From contig CM019696.1 of NCBI GenBank assembly GCA_009760885.1, positions 46,337,358 through 46,401,357 of the forward strand: DNA of 64,000 nucleotides. Direction: 5' to 3'. Source of the stretch: Achatina immaculata (lineage: Eukaryota > Mollusca > Gastropoda > Stylommatophora > Achatinidae). Position numbers and translations under genes: made by a program. Below the pieces are notes generated by a model. It was not told the origin of the DNA. It made no database searches and saw nothing but the letters and a program-made list of their open reading frames with translations. Positions 56,501 through 64,000 of this stretch are shown one piece after another. Numbering within the stretch: position 1 is the first letter of the stretch; each line of letters begins with the position of its first letter.

Positions 56501-59500
56501 ATAATGGAGATACAATGAGGGAAATTAAAAGGACATCTATCGCTCTTCAGAAAGTAAAACAAATAAAGAATCTGTGGAGAGGAGCAGACAGAACCACAAA
56601 AATAAGATTTTTAAGGGCATGCATCTTTCCCATCACAAGAAATGCCTGTGAGACCTGGACACTTAACAAAACAGCTGAGAAACACATAAATGCCTTTAAA
56701 TATAAATGCTACAGAAGAGTTCTCCAAATATCATGGACACAAAAAAGAATAAATATATCTATACTATAAGAGCTTAATATTGAAGAAGGCTGGCTAGTAA
56801 AGTGGATTAAAGAGAGAAAACTTAAATATTTTGGACACATTAAACGTCATGATAATTTAGAGAAGACCATATTGGAAGGATACATAATGGGAAAAAAAAG
56901 AGAGGATGACCAAAACAAAGATGGCTGCAAGACACCGTTGACGATCTGCAAATGGATGAACCAGCAGCAGGCCATCTTGCTCACAACTGAGAGGCCTACA
57001 GGAGTGCTGTTTGGGAGGCAAAGTTCCGCAAGGGACATGCAAATGAATGAATGAATTTTCTTTCATTGCAACAGAAAACAACCACACATTTCTACTGATG
57101 TTTCTTCTTTCATTACAACAGAAAACAACTATATATTTCTACTGATGTTTCTTCTTTCATTACAACAGAAAACAACCATACATTTCTACTGATGTTTCTT
57201 CTGTCATTGCAACAGAAAACAACTATATATTTTTACTAATTTTTCTTCTGTCATTGCAACAGAAAACAACTATATATTTCTATTGATTTTTCTTCTGTCA
57301 TTGCAACAGAAAACAACTATACATTTCTACTGATTTTTCTTCTTTTATTACAACAGAAAACAACCACACATTTCTACTGATGTTTCTTCTTTCATTACAA
57401 CAGAAAACAACCATACATTTCTACTGATGTTTCTTCTTTCATTACAACAGAAAACAACCACACATTTCTACTGATGTTTCTTCTTTCATTACAACAGAAA
57501 ACAACTATATATTTCTACTAATTTTTCTTCTGTCATTGCAACAGAAAACAGCTATACATTTCTACTGATTTTTCTTCTTTCATTGCAACTAAAAACAACC
57601 ACACATTTCTACTGATGTTTCTTCTTTCATTACAACAGAAAACAACCACACATTTCTACTGATGTTTCTTCTTTCATTACAACAGAAAACAACCACACAT
57701 TTCTACTGATGTTTCTTCTTTCATTACAACAGAAAACAACCACACATTTCTACTGATGTTTCTTCTTTCATTACAACAGAAAACAACCACACATTTATAC
57801 TGATTTTTCTTCTTTCATCACAACAGAACACAACCACATATTTCTACTGAAGCTTCTTCTTTCATCACAACAGAACACAACCACATATTTCTACTGATGT
57901 TTCTTCTTTCATCACAACAGAACACAACCACACATTTCTACTGAAGCTTCTTCTTTCATCACAACAGAACACAACCACACATTTCTACTGAAGCTTCTTC
58001 TTTCATCACAACAGAACACAACCACACATTTCTACTGAAGCTTCTTCTTTCAAGACAACAGAATGTACTGTACTTTCAGTTCCCTACTCACATCTTCTAT
58101 TGGCAGATTTCGGATCTTGACAGGCCTTGGTTCTGCAGACTGAGGTGGATATAAGGAAAGTGTGATAAGAGAAAACAAATCCAGGTAACATAAAACATGC
58201 ATTCAGTAAATGAAACAAATCAGGCCTGAGTCAGCCTTTTATATATCAGTGCAATGACAGTAGCACATACAACAGCAGTCCTGGCACACTTTTCACTTTC
58301 CTTATATGCTTTCAAGTTAGTTGCTCTCATTGCCTCACAGTGGTTTTGTCTTTAAGGATGTCTGTTTGGTGTAGATTTAACAGAACTCGGAGCTGGGGCT
58401 CCACCAGATGGTGACCTGTGCCACATACGTGTTTCACAACAGCCGCTCTGAAGGTAGTGAAGCAGTCCAGAGTGCCAGCAGAATTTTGGTTTGGGGCCCA
58501 ACGGGGGTGGGGTGGGGTAGGCCCTGCCTAATGAACGCATGTACTTGATACCTTTGAAAGCATAACTGGAAAGGGAAAAGTGTGCCAGAACCACTACTGT
58601 ATATCAGTACATACTTTGCATGATTTATTGACAAGGTAACAGTCTGATGTCCTGAATCTAAATTTTTTTGAACAACAGAGAGAGGAAGGAAGACCAGAAG
58701 GAATTAGTAAGGAAAGACGAATGCAAAATATAGTATTTTATATAAAATAAACGATTATAATAAATACTAAATTAATAGTAAATTAAAGTAAAAAAAATAT
58801 TTATACTTAAGATTTTATTAAAATTATATTAAATACTAAATTATACTAAAATAATTATTAATTATACTTAGTTCTAAATTAATACTAAATAAATTAGTCA
58901 TGGATGACTGAAAAGGAAAAAAAAAATGATTTCTGACAAAAAGCAGCTGAACTCTTACTCACCAATTTGACTTTCTTGGACAAGTTTGGAATGCTGCCCT
59001 TCTGTTAAAAAAAAAAGAAAAAAGGAAATTGAAATTTAACTCGTGTGTAAAATGTGTATGTGTGTGTATTTAGAGAAACACAGAAACGTTTCACATCAGT
59101 GATCATAAACTAATTACTTTTCCAACTGAAGAATTATAAACACTGCTAAACCATCACTGACAATTGATAACTATAACAACTATCTATCTATCTGCCACTT
59201 CTAACTTTCTCTGACACCCAGTAATGACAAACCCCAGTATCATAAAGATAATCTGCAATAGCATGACTTCTGGGGAAGTAGTTATCTATTCTGACAGCTG
59301 GGTCAGCAAAGCATGGCAAAACAAGACTCCAACTTAATTCTTCATAATGCCCCTGAATGCTTGTTTAAGTTAAATGATTGCACCAATTGTATGTTATCCA
59401 TCCACCCAACCATCCACCCACAAACCCACCCATCCATCCATCCATCCACTGCCCTGTTGAATAATGTTGGCAAACATGTTTTTCCACAATTCTCTGTTCT

Positions 59501-61523
59501 GAGCACTGAGTATAGGCTGTACTGGCATTGTCTGTCTGTGCCTTCTTGTTAGTCCATCCAGCCAAATTGCTTATATCAAAGGTGTATGTTCAAATTACAT
59601 GTTTAAATAAGAGTTCAAGTTGAAGCTAAATGCATACACCTAGGAGTGTATTCATTCATTCATTTGCATGTCCCTTGCGGAACTTTGCCTCCAAAACAGT
59701 TCTCCTGTAGGCCTCTCAGTTGTGAGCAAGATGGCTTGCAGCTGATGAATCCATTTGCAGATCATCAACGATGTCTTGCAGCCATCTTCGCCTTGGTCTT
59801 CCTCTCTTTCTTTTCCCCATTATGCACCTTTCCAAGATGGTCTTCTCTAGATTATCAAGACATTTAATGTGTCCAAAATATTTAAGTTTTCTCTCTTTTA
59901 TCCTCTTTACTAGCCAGCCTTCTTCAATATTAAGTTCTTGAAGTATGGATATATTTGTTCCTTTTTGTGTCCATGATATCTGAAGAACTCTTCTGTAGCA
60001 TTTACATTCATATTTCTGCTGCCTTGTTTGTTTTGTCAGTTGTCATCAATTTAGTTTTCTTCACAATAAGATAGAGGTTTTGCTCTTCACTGTTCTTACG
60101 CACTGACATAATCAGCTTTTCCATTCCTTTTTGTGTTGTGGACAGTAATACTGTGTCATCAGCATATCTAATCTCTGGTATTTCACAACCTCCAATTGTT
60201 ATGGCATCGTAATATAGGAGCATATGTTAAAGTTAAATGCTTACATCAAGAGTATATACTGAAACTAAACGCTTACAATGAGAATGCATGTTAAAAACTA
60301 CATGCTTACAGAGTGTATGTTCACACTAAATCTTTATATGACAGTATATAATGAAGTTAAATGCTTATACTGAGAATATATAAATATATAATATAATGAT
60401 TGCAACAATGAATGTGATATTCTTTCCAATCAATGTGGTGATGTTGAAGTACAGCATGATACTGGATTGGGGGTAGGTTATAGAGGCTATTTTTTCAATC
60501 TATGAATGCAGCAAAAAAAAAAACCCAAAAAAACACAAGGGGTTTGTAATACTTCTTCAGCAGACTCCACCACTATGTGGACTACTGTGATCCCTGCCGC
60601 TTTACCCAGGTTAGCTCTGTTACTGGGGGCACCAACAAAGAGGTAGGACAGGGTCTTTGCTGGCTATGTTTCCCCAACACTGGTGCTAAAATGTCAGCTA
60701 CAGGTCACTGTTAGCCACACTGGTCACCATCTTTCCCCCACCCCCCAGTGTATGATGAAGTTTAATACTTACATCGAGAGTGTATGGTCTGTCCTCTAGT
60801 ATACTCTCTTTTTTCTGCTTGGTAAGTTTCCGGTAAAAGTTGTTCATCTCATCTGAAGGGGAAAAAAAAAAGAATACAACATATCTTCAGCATATCACAC
60901 CATACCTAGCTTCTACACATAAGTTCACCAACCTTTACTATGCCTCATCTGCTGTTTGATGGTGATTCACATATTCATTTAAAAAAAAATGTTTATCTTT
61001 TCAAACACCGTTACAGCAACCATTTTAATGTTATATGGTAGCAAAGTAATAAAGCTACATTGAAAGCTCAGCTCTCATGTGAGGTTACCATTGTCAGCTT
61101 TACTACATCCATCAGACATCAAATTTTTCTTGCTCAACTGGCTATGGATTTTTCCACACACCCTCTCCCCCCCCCCCCCCCCAACACACAGAAGAGGGCT
61201 TTACCACCCATTTTCATAACCACTGAAAGAAGAGGGCTTTACTACCCGTTTTCATAACCACTGATGCAACACCAGTGGACATTTTATTTTTTAAAAAAAA
61301 ATTATGAAAACCACAAATACAAATGAACAAAATAAGCATAGAGAGGACTGCGTACAATGCCGTATGTGCTCTCGTAATTACCCCTAATATCCCCTGTACT
61401 GTGGGCTCTGTCAAGATTAGATCCCGATGATGACTTCTTCAGTATGGACCTGAGTGGTGCATGGACTGTATAGTAATTATTCTGGCTGTCCGTGGTTCCA
61501 TGATAGTTCACCTTCTGTCCTGG
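50349..61523 (-). CDS. ClC-2-type voltage-gated chloride channel, C-terminal exons (partial gene)
   Basis: Seven exons on the minus strand (61523-61382, 60852-60773, 59001-58963, 58139-58092, 53829-53725, 53039-52953, 50567-50349) have AG acceptors and GT donors and join in frame into 239 residues ending at TAG. The product is the cytoplasmic tail of a plasma-membrane chloride channel. Residues 1-103 form a variable linker between the two CBS domains. CBS2 follows: [35 protein letters not shown] and LVGVVGLKE are hallmarks of the animal ClC-1/ClC-2 branch. In that family CBS domains control gating and nucleotide response. An acidic tail of about 70 residues ends the protein. The pore-forming helices and CBS1 should lie to the right of the window. 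Introns hold a mariner, nested LINEs and minisatellites. Assignment to the ClC-2 group is firm; the exact paralogue is not. Confidence 0.9.
50745..51165. repeat. 40-bp minisatellite in the last ClC intron
   Basis: About ten copies of AGCCAGCCGCCTGGATATCA then AGAACAGTGATTGTTACCAG. Variant blocks (GCTACC; CATGAACAG; ACCAAAG) are grouped left, middle and right. Confidence 0.95.
51371..51600 (+). mobile_element. tRNA-derived SINE, family 1, second copy
   Basis: Aligns with 5795-6037 throughout: AAGTAGTGTAGGATTGGTGC head, CTAGTTCAATTTCGCAC B-box region, GTACCTGGAG, GGAAAACAAAAGCA and AAAGGCACTAAT end. It abuts the mariner remnant on its right. Confidence 0.8.
51605..52665 (-). mobile_element. 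Mariner (DD34D) transposon remnant in a ClC intron
   Basis: The minus strand encodes a broken mariner transposase. From high to low coordinate: [20 protein letters not shown] (helix-turn-helix region), [10 protein letters not shown], first Asp in [10 protein letters not shown] (about 52185), second in DNTPVHKS (about 51945), third in LAPSDYYLF (about 51840). Exactly 34 residues separate the last two Asp, the mariner signature. A stop sits one codon before DNTPVH, and there is a frameshift near 52400-52440. The N-terminal end is missing: the sequence diverges at about 52620-52665 and no right inverted terminal repeat was found. Dead and 5'-truncated. Confidence 0.92.
52953..53039 (-). CDS. ClC gene, exon F (CBS2 core)
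   Basis: Acceptor CTCTCACAG, donor GTATTG; 29 codons in phase 0, [20 protein letters not shown] then LVGVVGLKE. The GLxHAYVT and GRLVGVV blocks are conserved across animal ClC-1/2 channels. Confidence 0.95.
53487..53655 (-). mobile_element. SINE family 2, internally deleted
   Basis: Minus-strand head with B-box (GGTTTGAATCCAGCTG) joins directly to the 3' body (GACCACATCACC, GTGCTGACAGATC, GGGCACTAACA). The middle segment is missing. Lies in the intron between ClC exons E and F. Confidence 0.8.
53725..53829 (-). CDS. ClC gene, exon E (start of CBS2)
   Basis: Acceptor TTTAG, donor GTCAGT; 35 codons in phase 0, [19 protein letters not shown] then [16 protein letters not shown]. The second half is a strong ClC-2 signature. 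Confidence 0.95.
54060..54310. repeat. Possible diverged copy of dispersed repeat X
   Basis: GCAGCTCCGCCACCATGAGGAACACACTGATCCC resembles the left part of 60545-60595 (GCAGACTCCACCACTATGTG, CTGTGATCCC). Similarity fades to the right. Confidence 0.3.
54311..54495. repeat. Dispersed repeat Y, with GAAT tail
   Basis: The reverse complement matches 61590-61780 and 63575-63710: CTTACATTCTGCCCTTCATC, GCAGGCCCATCTTACATTC, CCAATTCTTTACCCTTGAA and a following ATTC run with AATAAA. Probably the 3' end of a LINE or its non-autonomous partner. Confidence 0.7.
54600..54745 (-). mobile_element. Diverged SINE, probably family 2
   Basis: Minus-strand GGTAGTTCGAATCTGATAGG (B-box-like) followed by GAAATGGATACCAGGCC and GGGTACTAAAG resembles the family 2 layout, but divergence is high. 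Confidence 0.5.
54746..55407. other. ClC intron, little recognised
   Basis: Unique sequence; one partial unit of the 47-bp array occupies about 55370-55407 (AACAACCATACATTTTTACT then a CTTTCATT end). Confidence 0.4.
55408..57055 (+). mobile_element. LINE family A, longest copy, split by LINE B
   Basis: Plus-strand 5'-truncated non-LTR retrotransposon, RTE/BovB-like, antisense to the ClC gene. Part 1 (55408-55662) encodes the start of the reverse transcriptase palm: [11 protein letters not shown] with the first catalytic Asp, [20 protein letters not shown]. Part 2 (56199-57055) encodes the active-site motif [29 protein letters not shown]-like and the C-terminal end with GAAT tail. One stop (about 56767) and frameshifts follow in part 2. 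A 12-bp target duplication, TTTTCTTTCATT, lies at 55396-55407 and 57056-57067. Confidence 0.92.
55663..56185 (+). mobile_element. LINE family B nested in LINE A
   Basis: 523-bp 5'-truncated copy with an intact reading frame to its natural stop: [10 protein letters not shown], the CESWK motif, [61 protein letters not shown], then a GATATAA tail. A perfect 13-bp target duplication, ATACTGAAAATAT, lies at 55650-55662 and 56186-56198. Insert plus duplication is 536 bp, which accounts exactly for the frame change between the two halves of the host LINE A. Confidence 0.95.
57056..58065. repeat. 47-bp minisatellite next to ClC exon D
   Basis: About 21 copies of TTTCTTCTTTCATTACAACA, GAAAACAACCACACATTTCT, ACTGATG. 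Subtypes are clustered (TTTTTC/TGTCATTGC left of centre, AGCTTC/CATCACAAC at the right end). The last unit ends about 30 bp from the exon D donor at 58091. Confidence 0.96.
58092..58139 (-). CDS. ClC gene, exon D
   Basis: Acceptor ACCTCAG, donor GTGAGT; 16 codons in phase 0, [16 protein letters not shown]. Linker between the CBS domains. Confidence 0.82.
58140..58962. other. ClC intron C-D
   Basis: Contains a G-rich patch near 58503 and a very AT-rich block with repeated AATACTAAATTA words at 58735-58890. No element was recognised. Confidence 0.45.
58963..59001 (-). CDS. ClC gene, exon C (39-nt microexon)
   Basis: Acceptor TTTTTTTAACAG, donor GTGAGT; 13 codons in phase 0, [13 protein letters not shown]. 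Small size and basic composition fit a variable linker exon that could be alternatively used, because skipping keeps frame. Confidence 0.8.
59398..59450. repeat. CCAT/ATCC microsatellite
   Basis: CCATCCACCCAACCATCC followed by CCATCCATCCATCC, in ClC intron B-C. Confidence 0.92.
59590..60395. repeat. About 31-bp minisatellite resembling the exon B splice donor, split by a LINE
   Basis: Diverged units near GTTAAAGTTAAATGCTTACA, TCAAGAGTGTAT occur left (59590-59651) and right (60215-60395) of a LINE. The same layout covers the end of ClC exon B and its donor (60750-60790: ATGAAGTTTAATACTTACAT, CGAGAGTGTATG). Several units keep a minus-strand GTAAGC after a TTGAT- or CATT-like exon end. Confidence 0.75.
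59652..60214 (-). mobile_element. LINE family A with an internal deletion
   Basis: Minus strand: reverse transcriptase piece with the YADDTVLL active site (60214-60010) joined at about 60009 to the C-terminal end and GAAT tail (60009-59652). About 270 bp present in the 55408-57055 copy is missing at the join. The target duplication TAGGAGTGTAT (59641-59651) against TAGGAGCATAT (60215-60225) is imperfect, and the target is a minisatellite unit. Confidence 0.85.
60535..60735 (-). repeat. Dispersed repeat X, minus copy
   Basis: Reverse complement of the block at 44960-45155, about 70-75% similar by eye, in ClC intron B-C. Confidence 0.55.
60773..60852 (-). CDS. ClC gene, exon B
   Basis: Acceptor CCCCTTCAG, donor GTAAGT. 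The exon starts in phase 1: the AT completes a codon with the G that ends exon A, giving Asp. Then 26 codons, [26 protein letters not shown]. Highly charged linker. Confidence 0.85.
61145..61182. repeat. C-rich tract in intron A-B
   Basis: CCCTCTCCCCCCCCCCCCCCCC-type tract, followed by a short two-copy duplication (GAAGAGGGCTTTACYACCC, 61191-61262). Confidence 0.85.
61382..61523 (-). CDS. ClC gene, exon A (intact copy)
   Basis: Acceptor TTTTTTTTTCAAG, donor GTAATT; 47 codons plus one base. Includes [20 protein letters not shown] and [13 protein letters not shown]. The Ser-rich, basic ILKKSSS patch could be a phosphorylation site in the CBS linker. This copy keeps the donor in phase with exon B; a second copy at 63347-63484 does not. 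Confidence 0.87.
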
Positions 61524-61921
61524 CTTGAAAAAAAAAATCATTTTGAAAGAGTGTATACACTCTCTGGGTATGTATCTAATGTAAGCTCATACGTTAAATC
61601 TTACACTCTTTTGACATGTTTTTTCCTAATTTAATTTGTATATTTGTACTAAATCAAGTGTGTGGGAAGAATGAAAGATGGAGTGATGAAGGGCAGAATG
61701 TAAGACAGGCCTGCGTGCCCAATTCTTTACCCCTGAAAAATAAAGATTATTCATTCATTTATTAATTCATTCATACTGAGCTAAAAGTTAAATTTGTTAC
61801 CTGAAGGATACAGACACATTCTCATACCATACATGTGTCACACTGATCATATATATATATATACTGACATAATAAACAGTGAATTCTCAGATGTGGGGTT
61901 CTCACACTGATCATATATATA
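61387..61921. repeat. Direct repeat flanking the retroelement, 3' copy
   Basis: Covers exon A except its last five bases, the acceptor, and about 400 bp of upstream intron including dispersed repeat Y and an AT run. Matches 63347-63910 apart from a deletion of about 40 bp in the other copy, AT-run length and a repeated 69-bp block. Confidence 0.93.
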
Positions 61922-63346
61922 TATGCAGGAAACTCTCTACCGTAGAGAGTGGAACAACAACACAATTCCTTCAGATCATCAGAGGAAGTACACCCCCCCA
62001 TCAGACAAGTGTTTCAGCCCTATTAAACTCCTGACACTCTAAGGGGGGGGGGGGGGGTGGGGCCCCTCTGGGTCATGACTCCCAGAGGTCTTATGAGTTG
62101 TTTTTTTTCCCAGTCCCGGGATTGAACCCATAATCTTCCAGTTGCCACTGCACTTTTTTTTACAGTGCGTCTTTAGCGATTTAGCTACAGAAGACTGGTA
62201 CTGGTTGTGGCAAACGAAATTACTTATGTTCCCAATGCTCTTTTCGCATACTCCATAGCCAGCATGAGGCCTTTTCTGCTGTTTCTGAAAGGCTTCTCAA
62301 TGCCCTTGCTCTTGCTTGTCCCTTTATGCCCAGTTGCTTACATAGGTCGTATGCTGATGTTGATACGAATCCTCTTACTCCCACTTCTACAGCTATCACT
62401 TTTGCCCTGATTCCTGCCCCCTGCCTCAGTTGCTTGACCAGATCATTGTACTTCTCCAATTTGAATAAATGCTGTTCCTCTATTCTAGTTTCGTATGGGA
62501 CCGTAAGCTCGATCATTATTAATTCCTGTTTTCTGTGGAGTACACTACAATGTCTAGTCGCATTCCTGTGTTCTTGATGGCAGTCGGGTATTCTCTTCTT
62601 CCTGGAAGGTCCGCTATCATATCCCAGTCATTTGTACCATCTAGCAGTGATGGTAAGGGAATGTCCCTGATTTCAATATTTGATGTCATACCAGTACCTA
62701 TGAAGTATTTAGGTGGGACCTCAACTCTTTTGCTGTTATCTGCTTTATCTTTTGCCCTGTCTATGATGGATACCAGTTCCTGCAACACTCTGTTGTGCCG
62801 CCAGGTGTACCGTCCTTGCCCTAAAGACACTCTACATGCTGACAGCACATGTTCCAATGTTTGCCTTTCGTTGCAGAGAGGGCACTTTGTATCTTCTGAT
62901 ACACCCCATTTGTATAGGTTGGAGCCTGTAGGCAGAAGGTCATAAGTAGCTCTAATGATGAAGCTGAGCCTCAAGGGTGCCATTTTCCAGATGTCATTCT
63001 ATGTTAGTGATCTCTGCAAGACTTCCTCCCATGCTGTCCATTGCCCCTGTTGGGATTGTTGGACTGCCTTCTGGACCCGCTTGTCATCCTCTGAATTCCT
63101 TACTTCACTGAGGATTATATCCCTTCTTTCCTTGCAGCAGGCCTTTGACCACCATTTGATTTCGCCATGACCAAATCCCCTTCTGTTGGTCTGGGTGTAT
63201 CCTATTACTTCTTTCAGCTCCTGTGTTTCCCTGGCTGTGGTCACTTCCTCACCTACTTTCCATTTTTGTCCAGTTTTAAGTGTTGGCTGCACTTCTTGTA
63301 CCACTGGATCTGTAGATTCTTGTAGCATCATTGCAAGTCTCATTGC
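61922..63346 (-). mobile_element. 5'-truncated non-LTR retroelement with zinc knuckle and endonuclease-like C-terminus
   Basis: On the minus strand from 63346: a conserved pre-knuckle region (WWSKACCKERRDIILSEVRN, WEEVLQRSLT, then MAPLRLSFIIRATYDLLPTG), a zinc knuckle C-X2-C-X7-H-X4-C (CPLCNERQTLEHVLSAC), GRYTWRHNRVLQ, then an endonuclease-like region (RLDIVVYSTE, IELTVPYE, EVGVRGF, ending WLWSMRKEHW). This resembles the C-termini of R2/NeSL-type elements, in which a knuckle precedes a PD-(D/E)XK-like nuclease. One in-frame stop (62999-63001) and one stop or frameshift near 62517 break it. A 3' untranslated region follows (to 61922) with a tRNA-like SINE head at 62100-62195 and poly-G (minus strand) at 62042-62057. 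The reverse transcriptase core is absent. Confidence 0.75.
62100..62195 (-). mobile_element. SINE-like tRNA head within the retroelement 3' region
   Basis: Minus-strand TGTAGCTAAATCGCTAAAGACGC (A-box-like) and GATTATGGGTTCAATCCCGGG (B-box, close to GGTTCRANTCC) are separated by a poly-A insertion. Either an inserted SINE or a recruited tRNA-like end. Confidence 0.5.
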
Positions 63347-63484
63347 AATATCCCCTGTACTATGGGCTCTGTCAAGATTAGATCCCGATGATGACTTCTT
63401 CAGTATGGACCTGAGTGGTGCATGGATTGTACAGTAATTATTCTGGCTGTCTGTGGTTCCATGATAGTTCACCTTCTGTCCTGG
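63347..63484 (-). pseudogene. ClC exon A, duplicated copy without donor
   Basis: Same acceptor (TTTTTTCAAG) and 46 of the 47 codons as the intact exon; differences include C-T-I for Y-T-V. It ends at GGGGATATT, five bases short of the donor junction, where retroelement sequence begins. The frame continues open into the retroelement to 62999. Confidence 0.88.
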
Positions 63485-63791
63485 CTTGAAAAAAAAAAAT
63501 CATTTTGAAAGAGTGCATATGAGTATTTTTCAATGGACTCTCTGGGTATGTATCTAATGTAAGCTCATACGTTAAATCTTACACTACTAAATCAAGTGTG
63601 TGGGAAGAATGAAAGATGGAGTGATGAAGGGCAGAATGTAAGACGGGCCTGCGTGCCCAATTCTTTACCCTTGAAAAATAAAGATTATTCATTAATTAAT
63701 TAATTCATTCATTCATTCATACTGAGCTAAAAGTTAAATTTGTTACCTGAAGGATACAGACACATTCTCATACCATACATGTGTCACACTG

Positions 63792-63823
<32 letters not shown>

Positions 63824-63910
63824 CTGACATAATAAACAGTGAATTCTCAGATGTGGGGTTCTCACACTGATCATATATATATACTGACATAATAAACAGT
63901 GAATTCTCAG
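63347..63910. repeat. Direct repeat flanking the retroelement, 5' copy
   Basis: Counterpart of 61387-61921. Includes an expanded AT run (63796-63824) and two tandem copies of a 69-bp block (ACTGACATAATAAACAGTGA to TGATCATATA). Confidence 0.93.
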
Positions 63911-64000
63911 ATGTGGGGTTCAGCTGCAGCTAAAATGAAGCTGAGAAAGAATGTACAGAGTGGTACTTCCTAAGAAGACAGGAGAAATGTTTAAGAAGAC
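63911..64000. other. Window edge, ClC intron presumed
   Basis: Unique sequence. Exons for CBS1 and the channel domain are expected beyond the edge. Confidence 0.4.

Noticed and set aside
62519..63472. Host zinc-finger gene
   Set aside because: The C-X2-C-X7-H-X4-C knuckle with flanking GRYTWRHN-type and ELTVP-type motifs is characteristic of retroelement C-termini, and the frame is broken.

Overview
This is a piece of an AT-rich animal nuclear genome, not a microbial one. It has spliced genes with GT-AG introns, tRNA-derived SINEs, several families of non-LTR retrotransposons, Tc1 and mariner DNA transposons, and an unusually high load of minisatellites. The repeat style suggests a marine invertebrate, probably a lophotrochozoan such as a mollusc. 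That is inference, because no species-diagnostic gene is present.

Two host genes can be supported. (1) A minus-strand gene for a ClC-2-type voltage-gated chloride channel fills the right quarter. Seven consecutive coding exons (61523 down to 50349) join with matching phases into 239 residues: the linker between the two CBS domains, CBS2 and the C-terminus. The channel body and CBS1 lie beyond the right edge. (2) A plus-strand open frame of 934 codons from its first ATG (24845-27649), without introns, encodes a Ser/Thr/Asn/Gln-rich, probably disordered protein I do not recognise. It ends in a class I PDZ-ligand-like tail (STLV).

Layout. 1-24 kb: about fifteen minisatellite or microsatellite arrays (units 10-55 bp) with SINE and LINE fragments between them. 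24-28 kb: the 934-codon gene. 28.1-30.6 kb: a Tc1-like element with a LINE nested in it. 31-38.5 kb: LINE pieces and two near-perfect 54-bp arrays separated by a LINE endonuclease fragment. 38.5-49.5 kb: mostly unassigned sequence with scattered LINEs, SINEs and short arrays. 49.5-64 kb: the ClC-2-like gene, its introns filled with a mariner, nested LINEs, a 47-bp array and a retroelement that has duplicated one of its exons.

I found no coherent multi-gene system. The most interesting material is structural. A retroelement is flanked by direct repeats of about 535-565 bp that duplicate a ClC exon. A second LINE fragment sits between direct repeats of about 1.5 kb. A minisatellite appears to be made of copies of an exon-intron boundary. 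A Tc1 transposase has a tandem expansion exactly at its catalytic DNARPH motif. LINE and Tc1 insertions, many with readable target-site duplications, often land inside minisatellite units. LINE families are labelled A-E here by their simple-sequence 3' tails: A GAAT, B GATATAA, C GATGAT, D GAAGAA, E GAGA.
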